Origin: Seison nebaliae
Lineage: Eukaryota > Rotifera > Pararotatoria > Seisonacea > Seisonidae
Length of the DNA stretch: 64,000 nucleotides
Reading direction: 5' to 3'
NCBI GenBank assembly: GCA_023231475.1
Contig: JALJEE010002328.1
Coordinates: forward strand, 105,652-169,651
Positions 23,401-34,886 of the stretch are shown here, one piece after another; position 1 is the first letter of the stretch; every line of letters begins with the position of its first letter. Position numbers and translations under genes: made by a program. The notes under the pieces were generated by a model. It made no database searches. It worked only from the letters and a program-made list of their open reading frames with translations, and was not told where the DNA came from.

Positions 23401-26400
23401 GCGATTGATAATTTTGATAATTGATTATTACATAAGAAAAATCCATAATTTGAATTACAAATTTTTTTCAACGATTAAATTTCTATTTTTTCTGGTGGTA
23501 ATGATCATAGTCAGTTGAACGTATCATAACAAAAAAGAAAGTACGTCATTAGAAATTTGGAATATATTCCAAGTTAGTTTTACATTGTTGTCGAAATATC
23601 GAACATTATTTTAAAGGCTCTAATATGGGGAGAATAATAAGAACAATTTAGAGATTATATCAGATGTCCCATCTGTCACTTTCACTACGTGCTTTTTTTC
23701 CGTCAGTAACTTTCCGTCGTCCCGTTCAAACAAACAATTAAAATATTTCATATGCCGAAATGACGTTAACGAAAGTGATGGGATTGGAAGGCAATGATGA
23801 AGGATAAAAACAGAGATATCTTACTCGCAGGAAATTTGACTATCCCATCGATGAACTCAAGATTGAGGACAAGATTCGAATTGAGAAAGAAATACAAATT
23901 AAATTGATATTTCATTCGAAATTACGAATGCATTTATATGATCAAATATCAAAATGAGGAAATAATAAGGAGAAATTTAATAAGAAGAAATTGAATGAGT
24001 AACTAACCGATGTTCATGATCGTTTATAATTCCATTGAAACATCTCTATTTTTTGATTGTTTATTTATTCAAGTTTCGTAAAATGGCCTTCTTCGCTAGT
24101 TTCTTTCGTTCTTCTTTTTATTTCATTTCGTCCAATTACCAGTATTATATCATTTTGTTCTTTCTCTAATGTCAGACAAGTCATTCATCATATCTGCCAT
24201 ATACAAAACATATCATCATTCCACTTATTGAAAACGTCGTTGGTGCTGATACTTTTCTATTTTTTATTTGGATTTTCCTTCCTCCAAAATTGTTCAAGTA
24301 TTTTCTATATATTCGCCATCTCACTTATTTCAAGAAGCAATGATTCAAATGTGGAAATATCTAATACAGAAGTTAAAGAAAGAAAGAAGTATGATATTAC
24401 AACAATTATCCATCATTAGATTATCAATTAAATGAATAAGATTGAATAACAAGTAGGAATCTATTAAGTTTCCAATAATCATATAACGGATTGACAGAAA
24501 GATTTTTTTTTGAACTGGGTTTAAAAAATGTGTATTTCTATAGGATTCCTGTAATAGGAAAAAAAAGTTTAAACTGTTTATTCCAACCGATTTAATTGAA
24601 ATAATTGTGAAATAAAATTGAAAGAATAAAAACGGAAATATTGGGATGATGGTAGGTATTAAATATAAATTTAAAATGATAATATTATAAAGTTGTGCGT
24701 ATTGAATGTCACTTATATATTTACCCCAATTATGTAAATTTAACTTATTCTCAGCTGTTTATATTAATTGATAGTCTTATCATTTTCATTAACTTTATAC
24801 GTGTTGAGAGCCTCACCGGAAAATTTGTTATGAACGACATCTCGCTTAAACAAATAGAAGGTAGGAGAAGGTTATTGAACAAATTTTTTACATTATTTTC
24901 ATTCGGAATTATACAACTGTGAATCGAATTGAGTCTTAGATATTAGGTATTAGGCCTTATGAAACAATTAAAGAAGAAAAGTGCATGAAATTGAGTTATT
25001 TCCTTAGGTCATTCCGAATGACTCATTCGTATGATACAGCTCCTAATATTCATGAAATTGAATGAATGGACAGAAAGAAATTATTCTCTAATAACGATCC
25101 TTTTATCTCTTGTATCGGGGGAAGAATAGACTACTGCTCTTCTAACATGACGCATCTATTTCTCTTTTATCGTTAATCAACCATATTCCGATGGAAATAA
25201 TAGGAACAAAAAAAAATTGATTAATTAATTTTCACAGATTTATCATTTGGTGGATGATATTATTTATGATGATCATGGCGGACTAACTAGAATGTATCGA
25301 CAAGAAATTCATAGTCAACTGTCAAAGAAACATAACCAATAAATAGTCATTTTTCACATAATGAAAATAATATGCATAAATAAAAAGGCAATAATAAGAA
25401 AAACAATGACATATGGTTAGTCCGGATTCCATTACTGCCATAATCCTGCTTTTATAGATGAATTTTTAAACGATTAGAGAAATGAAAAGAATTCAAATTT
25501 GGAGAGAGTATCATCAATTGTCCTTTCATAGAAACTTGACAAAGAAAATTCTCTTCCAATTGAAATATGCGGCAAAGAATTAATTTTTTTAAAAGATTAG
25601 AAGATTTAATATTAAAAAGAATACATAAATTTAATTCACCAACAATATAATGTTTTAAGTTATTATAACAATTTTTTAATTATTACGCAGCAGAACAATA
25701 TTAGTGCAATCATTAAACAAATATTTCACATGAATATATCCCAATACATCTCTCACACATACTGAGAGCACGTGTATATATATATGAAAAACATAACCTA
25801 AATCGAAAATAATCGAGCAACGTCAGAATAATAAAGAAAGTACCCATTATTTTCCTACTAAATTTATTAATCAGTCTGTACATAAATTTATCCTGTTCTT
25901 TTAAAATATGCTGACCCTATTGTATAAATAGAAATAACAACAATAAGCAAATGTTTGAAATCAGTTTTTTTCAATATTATAAACTGAGAAATCTAACATA
26001 TTTTTTTGAATTACATTTTATTAGAATATTTGGAATAAAAATAATGAATAATTTTAAAGATGAAATTCAATTTCAGAAATTGTAAAACAAAATCAGATAA
26101 AACAAATGAAATCAAATTAAAAATATTAAGCAATCTGATTTTGCTACATGAAGAAAACATGTTGATTTATCTAAAATTAATCTAAGAAGAAAATTAACAT
26201 GCGGAATGTAATTTGATAAATTACGGCGGATGAGATATTTACGAAAGTTAAAGGAAATGAAATAACTTTCTTTTCATAAAATATTGCCCTTCTACATTCC
26301 TATGTAATATTATCATAATTTTGCCATAGTCCACTATTTATTTAATTAAAGGAGTTTTTTCGATTGCCAAGATTTTCTCCATCCTATATATAATTTTCGA

Positions 26401-29400
26401 ATAAACAGCGATTAGCTCACTCCCCAAAACGGTTATTTCCTCTCTCTCTTGTTACATTATGGAATATTTCTCACTGTTATTCCTTTCCGTGGTTTCCTCA
26501 CCGATTTTTCCAATTCGGACTTTTCCTCATCCTATTGTATATTAAACGGAAAATTCCTCATTTAATCTTTTAACATTATTGTCAAAACATTATAATACTA
26601 TCATTATATTTAACATCTTCAATTTTTTTGCTCACAACATTTATTTAACGTTAAAAACCTGTGTTGATTCTTTTCAGAATTTTTGAAATTAATCTTTATA
26701 ATAACTTGATATTATTAGTAGATAACATATATACATAATATCACATTGTAATAAAAGAGTAAAAGAAAATTAAAACATATAGTGGCAATAACTAAATCGA
26801 ATATCTAAATATTAGAATGAGACAATTTCTATAATAAAAAAATAACGAGTACATAATTGGGTGAGGAAAATTCTTTCTTGGAAGAATTGGTGACGAAATG
26901 AGGAAAAGAATAAGTGACGAATTTTCCATAATGTAAAAAGTGAGGGAACAAACGACGTTTTTGGAGGAATGAAGAAACCAGCGTTTCCCTATTTTTTTGG
27001 ACTATTTTGCTTACACTTTAATATTTTGTTACGTTGATAAAAAGTCAGCGATTCGTGTTTTCCCACATAGTATCACTTTCTACAATATCATATTCTACAA
27101 ATTTCGATATATTTATATATATATATATATATCGAGTCTAGGACATAAGAGCCACGCAGACTTTGATTTTCTGAAATTTATTGATTTTTAGGAGTATATA
27201 GCTACACAGCTGTATAGGATTGTTATGTCTGGATTTTTGTTTTCCAAAATTTACAGAGTCTCGTGGCTCTTATGTCCTTCTCCCATATATATCAACAGCA
27301 ACAAAAGAAAAAATATAATAATACATGTTTGTTATTTTAATGATTGAGAATACATGAAATATTGACGAGATATGCATACATCTTTCTATTTACTATTCGA
27401 TGACCTTGATACAAAGAGAAGGAGATGATAGCAACAGCCATTGTTAGGAAGATTTTGCGGATAATAATTTCAAATATTAATCATTCCATATCATCCCAAT
27501 AGAAATTATCAAACTTGTTCCCACGAATAACACCTTCTCATCTGTCTACCTTAACACATACAATCTAGATTATAGATGCAATACTAAACAATTTCAAATT
27601 ACACACTTACTCCAATTAAAGAACTAATTAACAGTTTTCTTTAACAAGTTTAACGTAGAAAAAATTATAAAACGACCTTCACTTTTACATCGATAATGCT
27701 TTTTATTATAATTATTATAATAAAATGGAAAATTTGATATACTTTAAAAACTACCTGATGTAATTTCTACTCAGACTCTCTTCTTCGATTCGTTATTCTG
27801 TTCGAAAGGCACTTTATTAATTAATAATGGAGCATTAACTGTATTCGACCTACACAAAAAACCGAATGCATTCAGTATAAAAAATACTGAACTTCCGTCA
27901 CTTATTCAATTTTTTATGAACATTTCTGCTTCTTCATTAGAACTATGGGAGTAATTCAGAATCTGGAGAAACTAAATTCAGTTAACTTATGACATAATAA
28001 AAATTATAAAAAATGATTTTTTAAAACAATTCTTTTTTTGAATTAATTTATAAATTAATCACCGATTAATAATCATTGCGATTGAGGTGATCAACGTTTA
28101 ATAAGAGAAAATTTAAATGGAATTTTTCTTTCTTCCACTAGATATATTTCATGGCATTATACAAATTAAAGAAACGAACAAAAGAATACAATAAAATGAT
28201 TTGATGCTTGATAAATCTGATGAATATTAGGAGAAGATAATTCTAATTTTTATAATTGCTGATAACAAGTCCAGTTTTATCATTGAACTACCAGCACAGG
28301 TAAACGGCAATAAAAAAAAGGAAGAAAAAATATGACAATAATTATGTATATTTGAAGTTGGTAGTTATATAAAATTTTGATTTAATGCTTTCCATGATAC
28401 ATGTTGATGTATCCTAATGATGGATAAACTACTTTCGACAATAACAATTTTTACGTAAGAGAAACTTCTAATATTTATAATGTCAGACAATGTCATGGCC
28501 AAACCAGAAAAGACTTTGCAACATTTTACATGAAAAATTTTGATAGTTTACCAATCGATCCAATCATTTATTGAATTACGTTTGTCATTCCCAAATATGA
28601 AATTTTAAAACTTGTAAACACTTTGAACAGTTCTTCTCAAAATCATAAGAGAATATTTTTCTTTATCAAACAAAGTATTTGGTTTCTGAACCCAAATTTC
28701 TCTACACTCTTCCTAAATGTCATTCTATTTTCTCCAAATTCTTCGAACTTCGCTCAAATTATGAGGAATTCTAAAATTAGTAAATGTTTAATAATAATTC
28801 TTTTAAGAAAAATCAAAATGAACGGAAAATATATTAAGGCGGAGCAAAAAATTTTCCGTGAGTTTTTCGACTGGTTGCATTTTCATAAATTATGATGCAG
28901 TTAAAATCATTAGAATTAATTTGTTTCTTTCATTTCAATTATTCAGTAGATAATATAAGTCATAAAATAACATTATATAATGCAGATGGAAAGTCGTCAT
29001 ATGTATAAGTAAACTTAATATTAAACGATTAACATGAGAAATGAATGATATTAGATCAATGTCAAAAAATGAGATAATGACTAGTAGAAGGAAAATGGAG
29101 TAGAAAGTAGTCAATTCGAAATATAACGGATAAATACACCAAATAAACTAAAGAATTATATATAAGTTGGTTTTCTACACATTTCTTCAAAATTATATCT
29201 ATCATTTACTCACATAATTATTTGTCCATTACTTATAGTTGTTCATTGGACATGATGTTGATATTGATTCAACAAATTCTTCAACAATAAATAAAATAAA
29301 TATTTTTTTTACTTTCCTTCGAAACATTGAATCATTGGAAGATTATCATTGATGTTTATTCAATTTAATCATTATATTAATTGATCGATCTAATGTGATT

Positions 29401-31575
29401 AAATTATATTAGAATAATTTTCACAAACGAAAAAAAGAAAAACACTTTTTTTAAAACAATAACTAAATAATGCAAAGCATATCCCTAATAGGGATTCCCT
29501 ATTATCGTACTGATCAATTTGTATATCACGTGAACATTAAACACAATTGTATCGCAGTAAAGATAAACTGGATTCTATATTTTGTGAAGCACAGTAAATG
29601 TAGGAAAGGAGTGTAAGGTATAATCATTCAGTAATGATAAGAAGAAAATCTATTCTAACGTTACTATAGTGATGATGGTTTCTTTCTTCTTCTCCATGAG
29701 TTATTGAGGAATCAGCGTATTTTAGATTCTTATTCGTTGTCAAAGCAATATTCCAGTAAATGTAATATTTGCTCGATTACAAATTATTCATCTTTCTCCT
29801 ATTAAATTTCTCGATGTTCAACTGTTTCGATAGAAGAAAACTTTACCACTTTCGCTATTAGAAAACTAACTTCAGTTATTTATTGATTAAAAAATAAATA
29901 TGTTGCGGACCAATAGAAAAAATGAATAATACTTGTACGAAATAATTATAATTCTAAGTAATTTCTCTAAGCAACAACAATAAATTTCCTATAATGTTCA
30001 ACTTATTCATCTACTTCTAGTTAATATGTTAGAAGGAATGATTTCCCTCACACTAGAATTATTTCCATAATTTCATCATGGAAGGTTACTTAAGATCATT
30101 TTCTATATTCATTCTTACTCAATAGTAGTGCTATAGATTCTATAGTATAGAATTATTTATTTCATCGTAGGTTTATTTTCACATTATCCTAAATCGATAT
30201 TATATTATCTAAAAATCTGATGATATTCTTCAAATTACATTAGAACCACATAAAATTCTTGAATAATCCTTCTATCAATTCGGTTCGAAATTTTTTCATA
30301 TATCCGAAATATAATACGTGTAAATTCTTATTATGACCGTGAAAGAATCAATGTCAAATAACTAAACAAACTTTTAGACATTATGATGACAACGGTGTAA
30401 TCATGTTATAAGCATCATATAAGCAATATATTTAACAAATGTTAACAAACAAATATATTATCTCACTGTTCTCACTGGAATTCCGGCAACTAAACATAAT
30501 TTCTCCATTCTATACCAAATTGCATCCAAATTGTTGAAATGACAATCTAGTATGTAATTTAGATTTCTATTAATAAGATCATACATAATTAGACCAGTAA
30601 AAAAATTAGTGACATTAATTTCATGTCAGATTAGTACAATAGATCAATTAATTCATCAATATTACTGCTCGAAAAGAACTAGTTTTCAAAATAGAAACTT
30701 TTTTCATTTAAGCCTAGAAATTTTAATACATATATCAACTGAAAGTTTAAAGTCGAGATAAAAACTCAATAAAAACTAACAAAAGAACTTGTAAGGCTTG
30801 TTTATACTATAAACTTGAGATTTGAGCTTCGAACTTAACTAGACTCTTTATAAATATATTGTTTTATTCTTCACTATCAGTTAATCTTTCTTTTCATAAA
30901 TCACAGTAATTTGCAGTCAACGTTTTGAAAGCAATCGTTAGTTTAATTATGATGATTTAAGTTTAGAATTTCAAACAAAAAGTCTTTAATGAGCTTTTAT
31001 AAAGTTTTTATTTTTAAGTTTCAACTCACCGTTTAATTTCGACAATAATCGTACCAAAATTTAAATTATTTCAACGCAATATCGAGAAACAAGTTTAAAC
31101 TTTTTACGTTCTTTGTGCCGGGCTTTGAAAACCCTACTTGGGAACCTTAATTTCGATAACGACAGTAATTACAAATAACTCTAACAATGCTAATACCAAC
31201 TTGTAAGTAAATTGTCGGTGAAAATGTATATTGAAAGAAATCTTTGTTTTTTGAAGATATAAGCTTTGTTCATTCGTTTGTTCATAACACTTGACATTGA
31301 GCATTTATAAATGAAATGATGAGAAAAAAAAGTTTAGTTGAATTAAGCTTATGAGAGTAAGAATTTTAAAATTAGGAAATTTAGTAAATTTTTCCAAAAT
31401 AAAATAGTTTCAACAGAAGCAAGCTAAACCTTTGAATTTTAGTGAATTTGATAAGAAAATGAAGCAAAATGCGATACTAAATTGAATTCCAAATCACCAA
31501 TTCACGTTTTCAATTCACATAGAAATTAAATAAAAATTAAATTGAGATTTGTATCTTAAATTTCATCCAAAGATT
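20427..31575. other. 11-kb gene desert
   Basis: No ORF here has coding character: the longest are AT-biased chance frames. It holds simple repeats (a TTA run about 20672-20693, AAC units 20936-20953, TA run 27114-27132), a hairpin at about 20734-20760 (GGATTTTC with GAAAATCC), the inverted repeat at 27140-27278, and less AT-rich islands near 21480-21560, 23650-23900 and 31110-31150. The 23.7-kb island carries TGACGTTA-like sites. I see no tRNA or snRNA. A long gap beside a dense cluster suggests distal regulatory sequence or undetected non-coding genes. Confidence 0.5.
27140..27278. repeat. 139-bp inverted-repeat element (MITE-like or long hairpin)
   Basis: The ends are perfect 17-bp inverted repeats, AGGACATAAGAGCCACG at 27140-27156 and its complement at 27262-27278; pairing continues inward with AGACT. 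A second, inner inverted repeat (TATAGCT/AGCTGTATA) sits at the centre. TCT flanks both ends, a possible 3-bp target duplication. No coding capacity. A TA microsatellite adjoins the left end. Confidence 0.7.
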
Positions 31576-32178
31576 ATGAGTGAAACTATTGCCACAAGTC
31601 GATTCATCAATGCTAATAGAGCACTAACACCGGAAGAGGAGAAAATTTCTGGTCATCTCAGTGTAATTGGGGAACCAGACAAATCTCCAGTCAATGTATC
31701 TGAATTGAAGATAGTGAAAGTCAAATCATTCGATTTAGATACGAACCGAAAAGCTTACGTAATTTTCGTTCCATATCCACAACTCCGTGAATATCAGGCA
31801 GTGCATACTCATCTGATTCGTCAGTTGGAGAAGAAGATGACAGGTGTCCATGTATTGATTGTTGGACATCGAAACATTGAAAGACGACCAATGCCGAAAC
31901 GAAGGAATGCAAAACAGAAACGACCAAGAAATCGAACATTGACTTCAGTTCATGATGCATATTTGGCTGATATCTGCTACCCTGCCGATATTGTTGGAAG
32001 ACGTATTCGAGTGAAATCTGACAAGAAACGTTTGATGAAAATTCATTTGGATATTGGAGAACGGACAAATGTCGAACATAAATTGGATACTTTTCAAAAT
32101 GTCTACAAGAATTTAACGGGAAAAGATGTCGAATTCGAATTTCCTGAAGTATATCTTGAGAATAAGAAATCTGGTTAA
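31576..32178 (+). CDS. RPS7: 40S ribosomal protein eS7
   Basis: Small-subunit ribosomal protein involved in 18S rRNA maturation. A single exon of 200 aa from the ATG at 31576. The core and C-terminus match the family closely: KAYVIFVPYPQLREYQ, then LEKKMTGVHV, KQKRPRNRTLTSVHDAYL, PADIVGRRIRVKSDKKRL and a C-terminal NLTGKDVEFEFPE. The first 60 residues are divergent but keep the length (family about 194 aa). AATAAA signals follow the stop at about 32216. Intronless eS7 is unusual for animals, yet the intact frame and its place in a compact gene cluster favour the functional gene over a processed copy. Confidence 0.93.
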   Translation: MSETIATSRFINANRALTPEEEKISGHLSVIGEPDKSPVNVSELKIVKVKSFDLDTNRKAYVIFVPYPQLREYQAVHTHLIRQLEKKMTGVHVLIVGHRNIERRPMPKRRNAKQKRPRNRTLTSVHDAYLADICYPADIVGRRIRVKSDKKRLMKIHLDIGERTNVEHKLDTFQNVYKNLTGKDVEFEFPEVYLENKKSG

Positions 32179-32308
32179 ATTAGTGAATTTTATTTTCAAA
32201 TTAAATTTTGTTTCTAATAAAATAAATATGAATTACGAAACTCTTTAAGAGCATGTCAATCTTTTTGAGAATTTAGAAGAATTTTATTTTGAGAAACAAT
32301 AAATTCAA

Positions 32309-33043
32309 TTATTTTTTCGTTGTCTCTTCCGTAAATTCTTGTGCGATTGATAAAATAGAATTAACTTTTAATTGTAATTGTTTCATTTCATTCACATAAA
32401 GCATTCTCAATAATTTTCCTCCAACTTCCACATTCTTATTATTGATTCGGAATCCTAAAGGAATTCCATCCAACGAACTACTGTCGAGAATTGTTGAAAG
32501 ATTTCTTTTAGCGATGTCGCTAAATTTAGGCATCTTATTCTCTTCTTCCGATTTGTCGATGGAGTGGAACTTATCAAACTTTTTTAAAGTTTCTTCCGTC
32601 ATATGTTCACGAAGAATCCGTTCGACAATTTCCAAATTTTTCAGATGATCGTCACTAATGAATTTTATTCCAATTAACTTCTCTACTTCTTGGAAAAATG
32701 ATTCGAGTTCTTGAGAAGAAATATGTTGAAACTTCGACATTTCCTGTTGTCGATCATGATTTTTGTATCTAATGGCAGCTGATAAGACCCAGTCGATGAT
32801 ATGGACACGATTATCATGGAATGGACTGAATTGAAAGGGGCATAAATTATGTTGTAGATACTCGTTCAGATGTACCCATTTAGACGTGCGCAAAGAGATC
32901 ATAAGATTTCGTCTATCCTCTTCATTATATCGTCGAATATAATTCTCTTCACAAAATATAATAATATCTATGAAATTTTTATCATTTGCTAAATTGATGT
33001 TGTCGTATTGGGAATATTTAAGAAATTTGAGTCTACGATCCAT
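32309..33043 (-). CDS. RTRAF: RTRAF (hCLE/C14orf166) RNA transcription, translation and transport factor
   Basis: Component of the tRNA-splicing ligase complex (with RTCB, DDX1 and FAM98) and of RNA transport granules in other animals. A single exon of 244 aa, the same length as human (244). The N-terminal half follows the family pattern: MDRRLKFLKY, IRRYNEEDRRNL, LNEYLQHNLCPF, HIIDWVLSAAIRYK. The C-terminal half carries ILREHMTEETL, then LDGIPLGF and LLRMLYVNEMKQLQLKVNS. Its ATG lies 15 bp from the ATG of the divergent gene at 33059, so the two must share promoter sequence. Confidence 0.9.
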   Translation of the reverse strand: MDRRLKFLKYSQYDNINLANDKNFIDIIIFCEENYIRRYNEEDRRNLMISLRTSKWVHLNEYLQHNLCPFQFSPFHDNRVHIIDWVLSAAIRYKNHDRQQEMSKFQHISSQELESFFQEVEKLIGIKFISDDHLKNLEIVERILREHMTEETLKKFDKFHSIDKSEEENKMPKFSDIAKRNLSTILDSSSLDGIPLGFRINNKNVEVGGKLLRMLYVNEMKQLQLKVNSILSIAQEFTEETTKK

Positions 33044-33058
33044 TGTTTTTTTGAGCTT

Positions 33059-33439
33059 ATGTCTTCAACTTTCACACAGAAAATTAAGAGACAATTGAAA
33101 TTTCCTAATTCCCCATTCTACCTTTGTCATGACAACGGTGATATCATTTACGGTGACTTATCAATACGTATGTTAAACATGACGTCAAAATTGAACTGGT
33201 ATTTAAAAGAACAGAAGATAAACATCAATCAACAAAAATCATATCTAACGCAATTGAAAGACTTACTAACTAAAGGCAACATCGTCTGGGAGAATGAAGA
33301 TCGAAAAGTTTTAGATTGGTTAAATAAAATGGAAAGTCGTAGTGGCTCTGGTACTGAAGAGACAACAAAATTATTTGAAAATGCAAATCAATTATACTAT
33401 GAAATTGAAAAAACAAATCGGGTGGATAATTTATTATAA
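33059..33439 (+). CDS. Unrecognised small protein, 126 aa
   Basis: A single exon beginning MSSTFTQKIKRQLKFPNSPF. Lys/Asn/Gln-rich and mostly helical, with a coiled-coil-like middle (NWYLKEQKININQQKSYL) and VLDWLNKMESRSGSG near the end. No signal peptide or membrane segment. I do not recognise the family. The upstream in-frame sequence has no earlier ATG. It is transcribed away from RTRAF with 15 bp between start codons, and its 3' end lies 30 bp from the convergent membrane-protein gene. Confidence 0.55.
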   Translation: MSSTFTQKIKRQLKFPNSPFYLCHDNGDIIYGDLSIRMLNMTSKLNWYLKEQKININQQKSYLTQLKDLLTKGNIVWENEDRKVLDWLNKMESRSGSGTEETTKLFENANQLYYEIEKTNRVDNLL

Positions 33440-33470
33440 TTCTTCGTTTTTTTTTAAAAATAAATTCCTG

Positions 33471-34886
33471 TTACCAACGATCCCAACTTTTCACAGTTTT
33501 TTTACTCTCCTTTGAAAGACGTGATGATCTTCCTAATTTGTCACTTCCAAATATTGCACTTAATGAAATACGATTCTTTGCTAAATCATCTTGAAATGCT
33601 TGCGCATGTGATCGAACAGTTTGGGGACTTCTCGCTGATCTTACAAACTTTCCAGCTTTATCCTTTCGAATAACTGACGAGAGTCTCTGATCTTCTGGTT
33701 TCAAATCATTCTTATGTTTCAACCAATTAATAAATGGATGTTTTCTTGATCTTTTTCCACCTTTCAATTCAAGAACTAATTGAATATATCCTTATGGTAT
33801 AAATGTTAAATAATTTCTAACCATTTCTCACAATTAATCCCATCACTAAAACGAGAATTATACATAATACGAACGTTATTACATAAATAATTTTTTCAGC
33901 ACATTCTTTTACTGAATCGAAATGATCTTTCCTGTATTCTCGATCAAAGTGAGTAACTGATTTTTCAACATTTTTGTCATTATTTAATTTATTCCAAAAA
34001 ATTCTTCGATAATAATCTGATTTCTCTCCTAATAATAATGATGCTGAAAAATAATTATTTGAATTTCCACTACAATTTAATTGAAAATAGGAAATAAACG
34101 ATTGCAGTAAGAACATACAAAATGATGAGAATATCCTGGTCTATAATTTCCTCCCGATTCAAATGCACATAGATCTCCATGTGACGCTTTTGAACAATAA
34201 ACTTCGTCATGACTCTCCTGTTTCACATGAAAAATGTTTCCTCTAATCAAATCTTTTTTATCGAATATTCGACAAATTAACAAATTATCATTCGGAATTG
34301 ATGGTGAGTGAAAAGTAATTCTACAATTTCCTTCAAAGATTGCCTTGAAATTTTAAAAGAATATGAGTGAACCTCTTTGACAGTTACTTTCGTCTAATTC
34401 AAAATTTTCCATTTTCCTTTGGGGTGTCATATAACGAATGGAGTTATGGTAAATTTCGAATTCCAATAATGTTTCTAATCTTCCGTATGAATCTACCCAT
34501 TTCTCCCATTTCCCCACCAATTTTCTTCCGGAAGAAATGAAGAAGAATGGACAATCTACAACTAATCTAGCGATATTTTTTTCTAAATATAAAGTGTCAA
34601 CTAAATGAGTTGAATTTCGAGAAAGAGTTAAATGTTTTGAAAAGAATTTATTAGAAATATTTTAGTTAACAAACATTAAACCAATTTTACTGTCCATCTC
34701 TGGACCAAACAAAATGGAGAAGTCTTCTTCTTCGTCACAATTCGCTTCATTTGACATCAACATGGGAACTTGTTCACCGAATCCTGGTAGTTTTATTTGG
34801 TCAGCACATTTCCCAGTAACTTTCAATGAGAATTGACAAATTATTAGAAGAATGTATAGTGAATTGAGCGCACAATCTACCATCAT
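33471..34886 (-). CDS. Type I single-pass membrane protein, unrecognised
   Basis: Five exons, roughly 34886-34682 to 33790-33471, joined by introns of 31-75 nt that all start GTT. The protein begins with a signal peptide (LYILLIICQFSLKVTG), has an extracellular region with scattered cysteines (CADQ, NCDEEED, VVDCPFFF, NCQRGNC, EVYCSKASHGDLC), then one membrane span (IIYVITFVLCIILVLVMGLIV). A basic cytoplasmic tail ends KKTVKSWDRW. Nothing in it matches a family I know. The ATG overlaps the stop codon of GTDC1 on the same strand (TGATG), which suggests a shared transcript. The last intron, 33791-33821, is only 31 nt. Confidence 0.6.

Noticed and set aside
31105-31160. Less AT-rich patch upstream of eS7 considered as an RNA gene
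   Set aside because: No cloverleaf, snRNA motif or convincing hairpin found.
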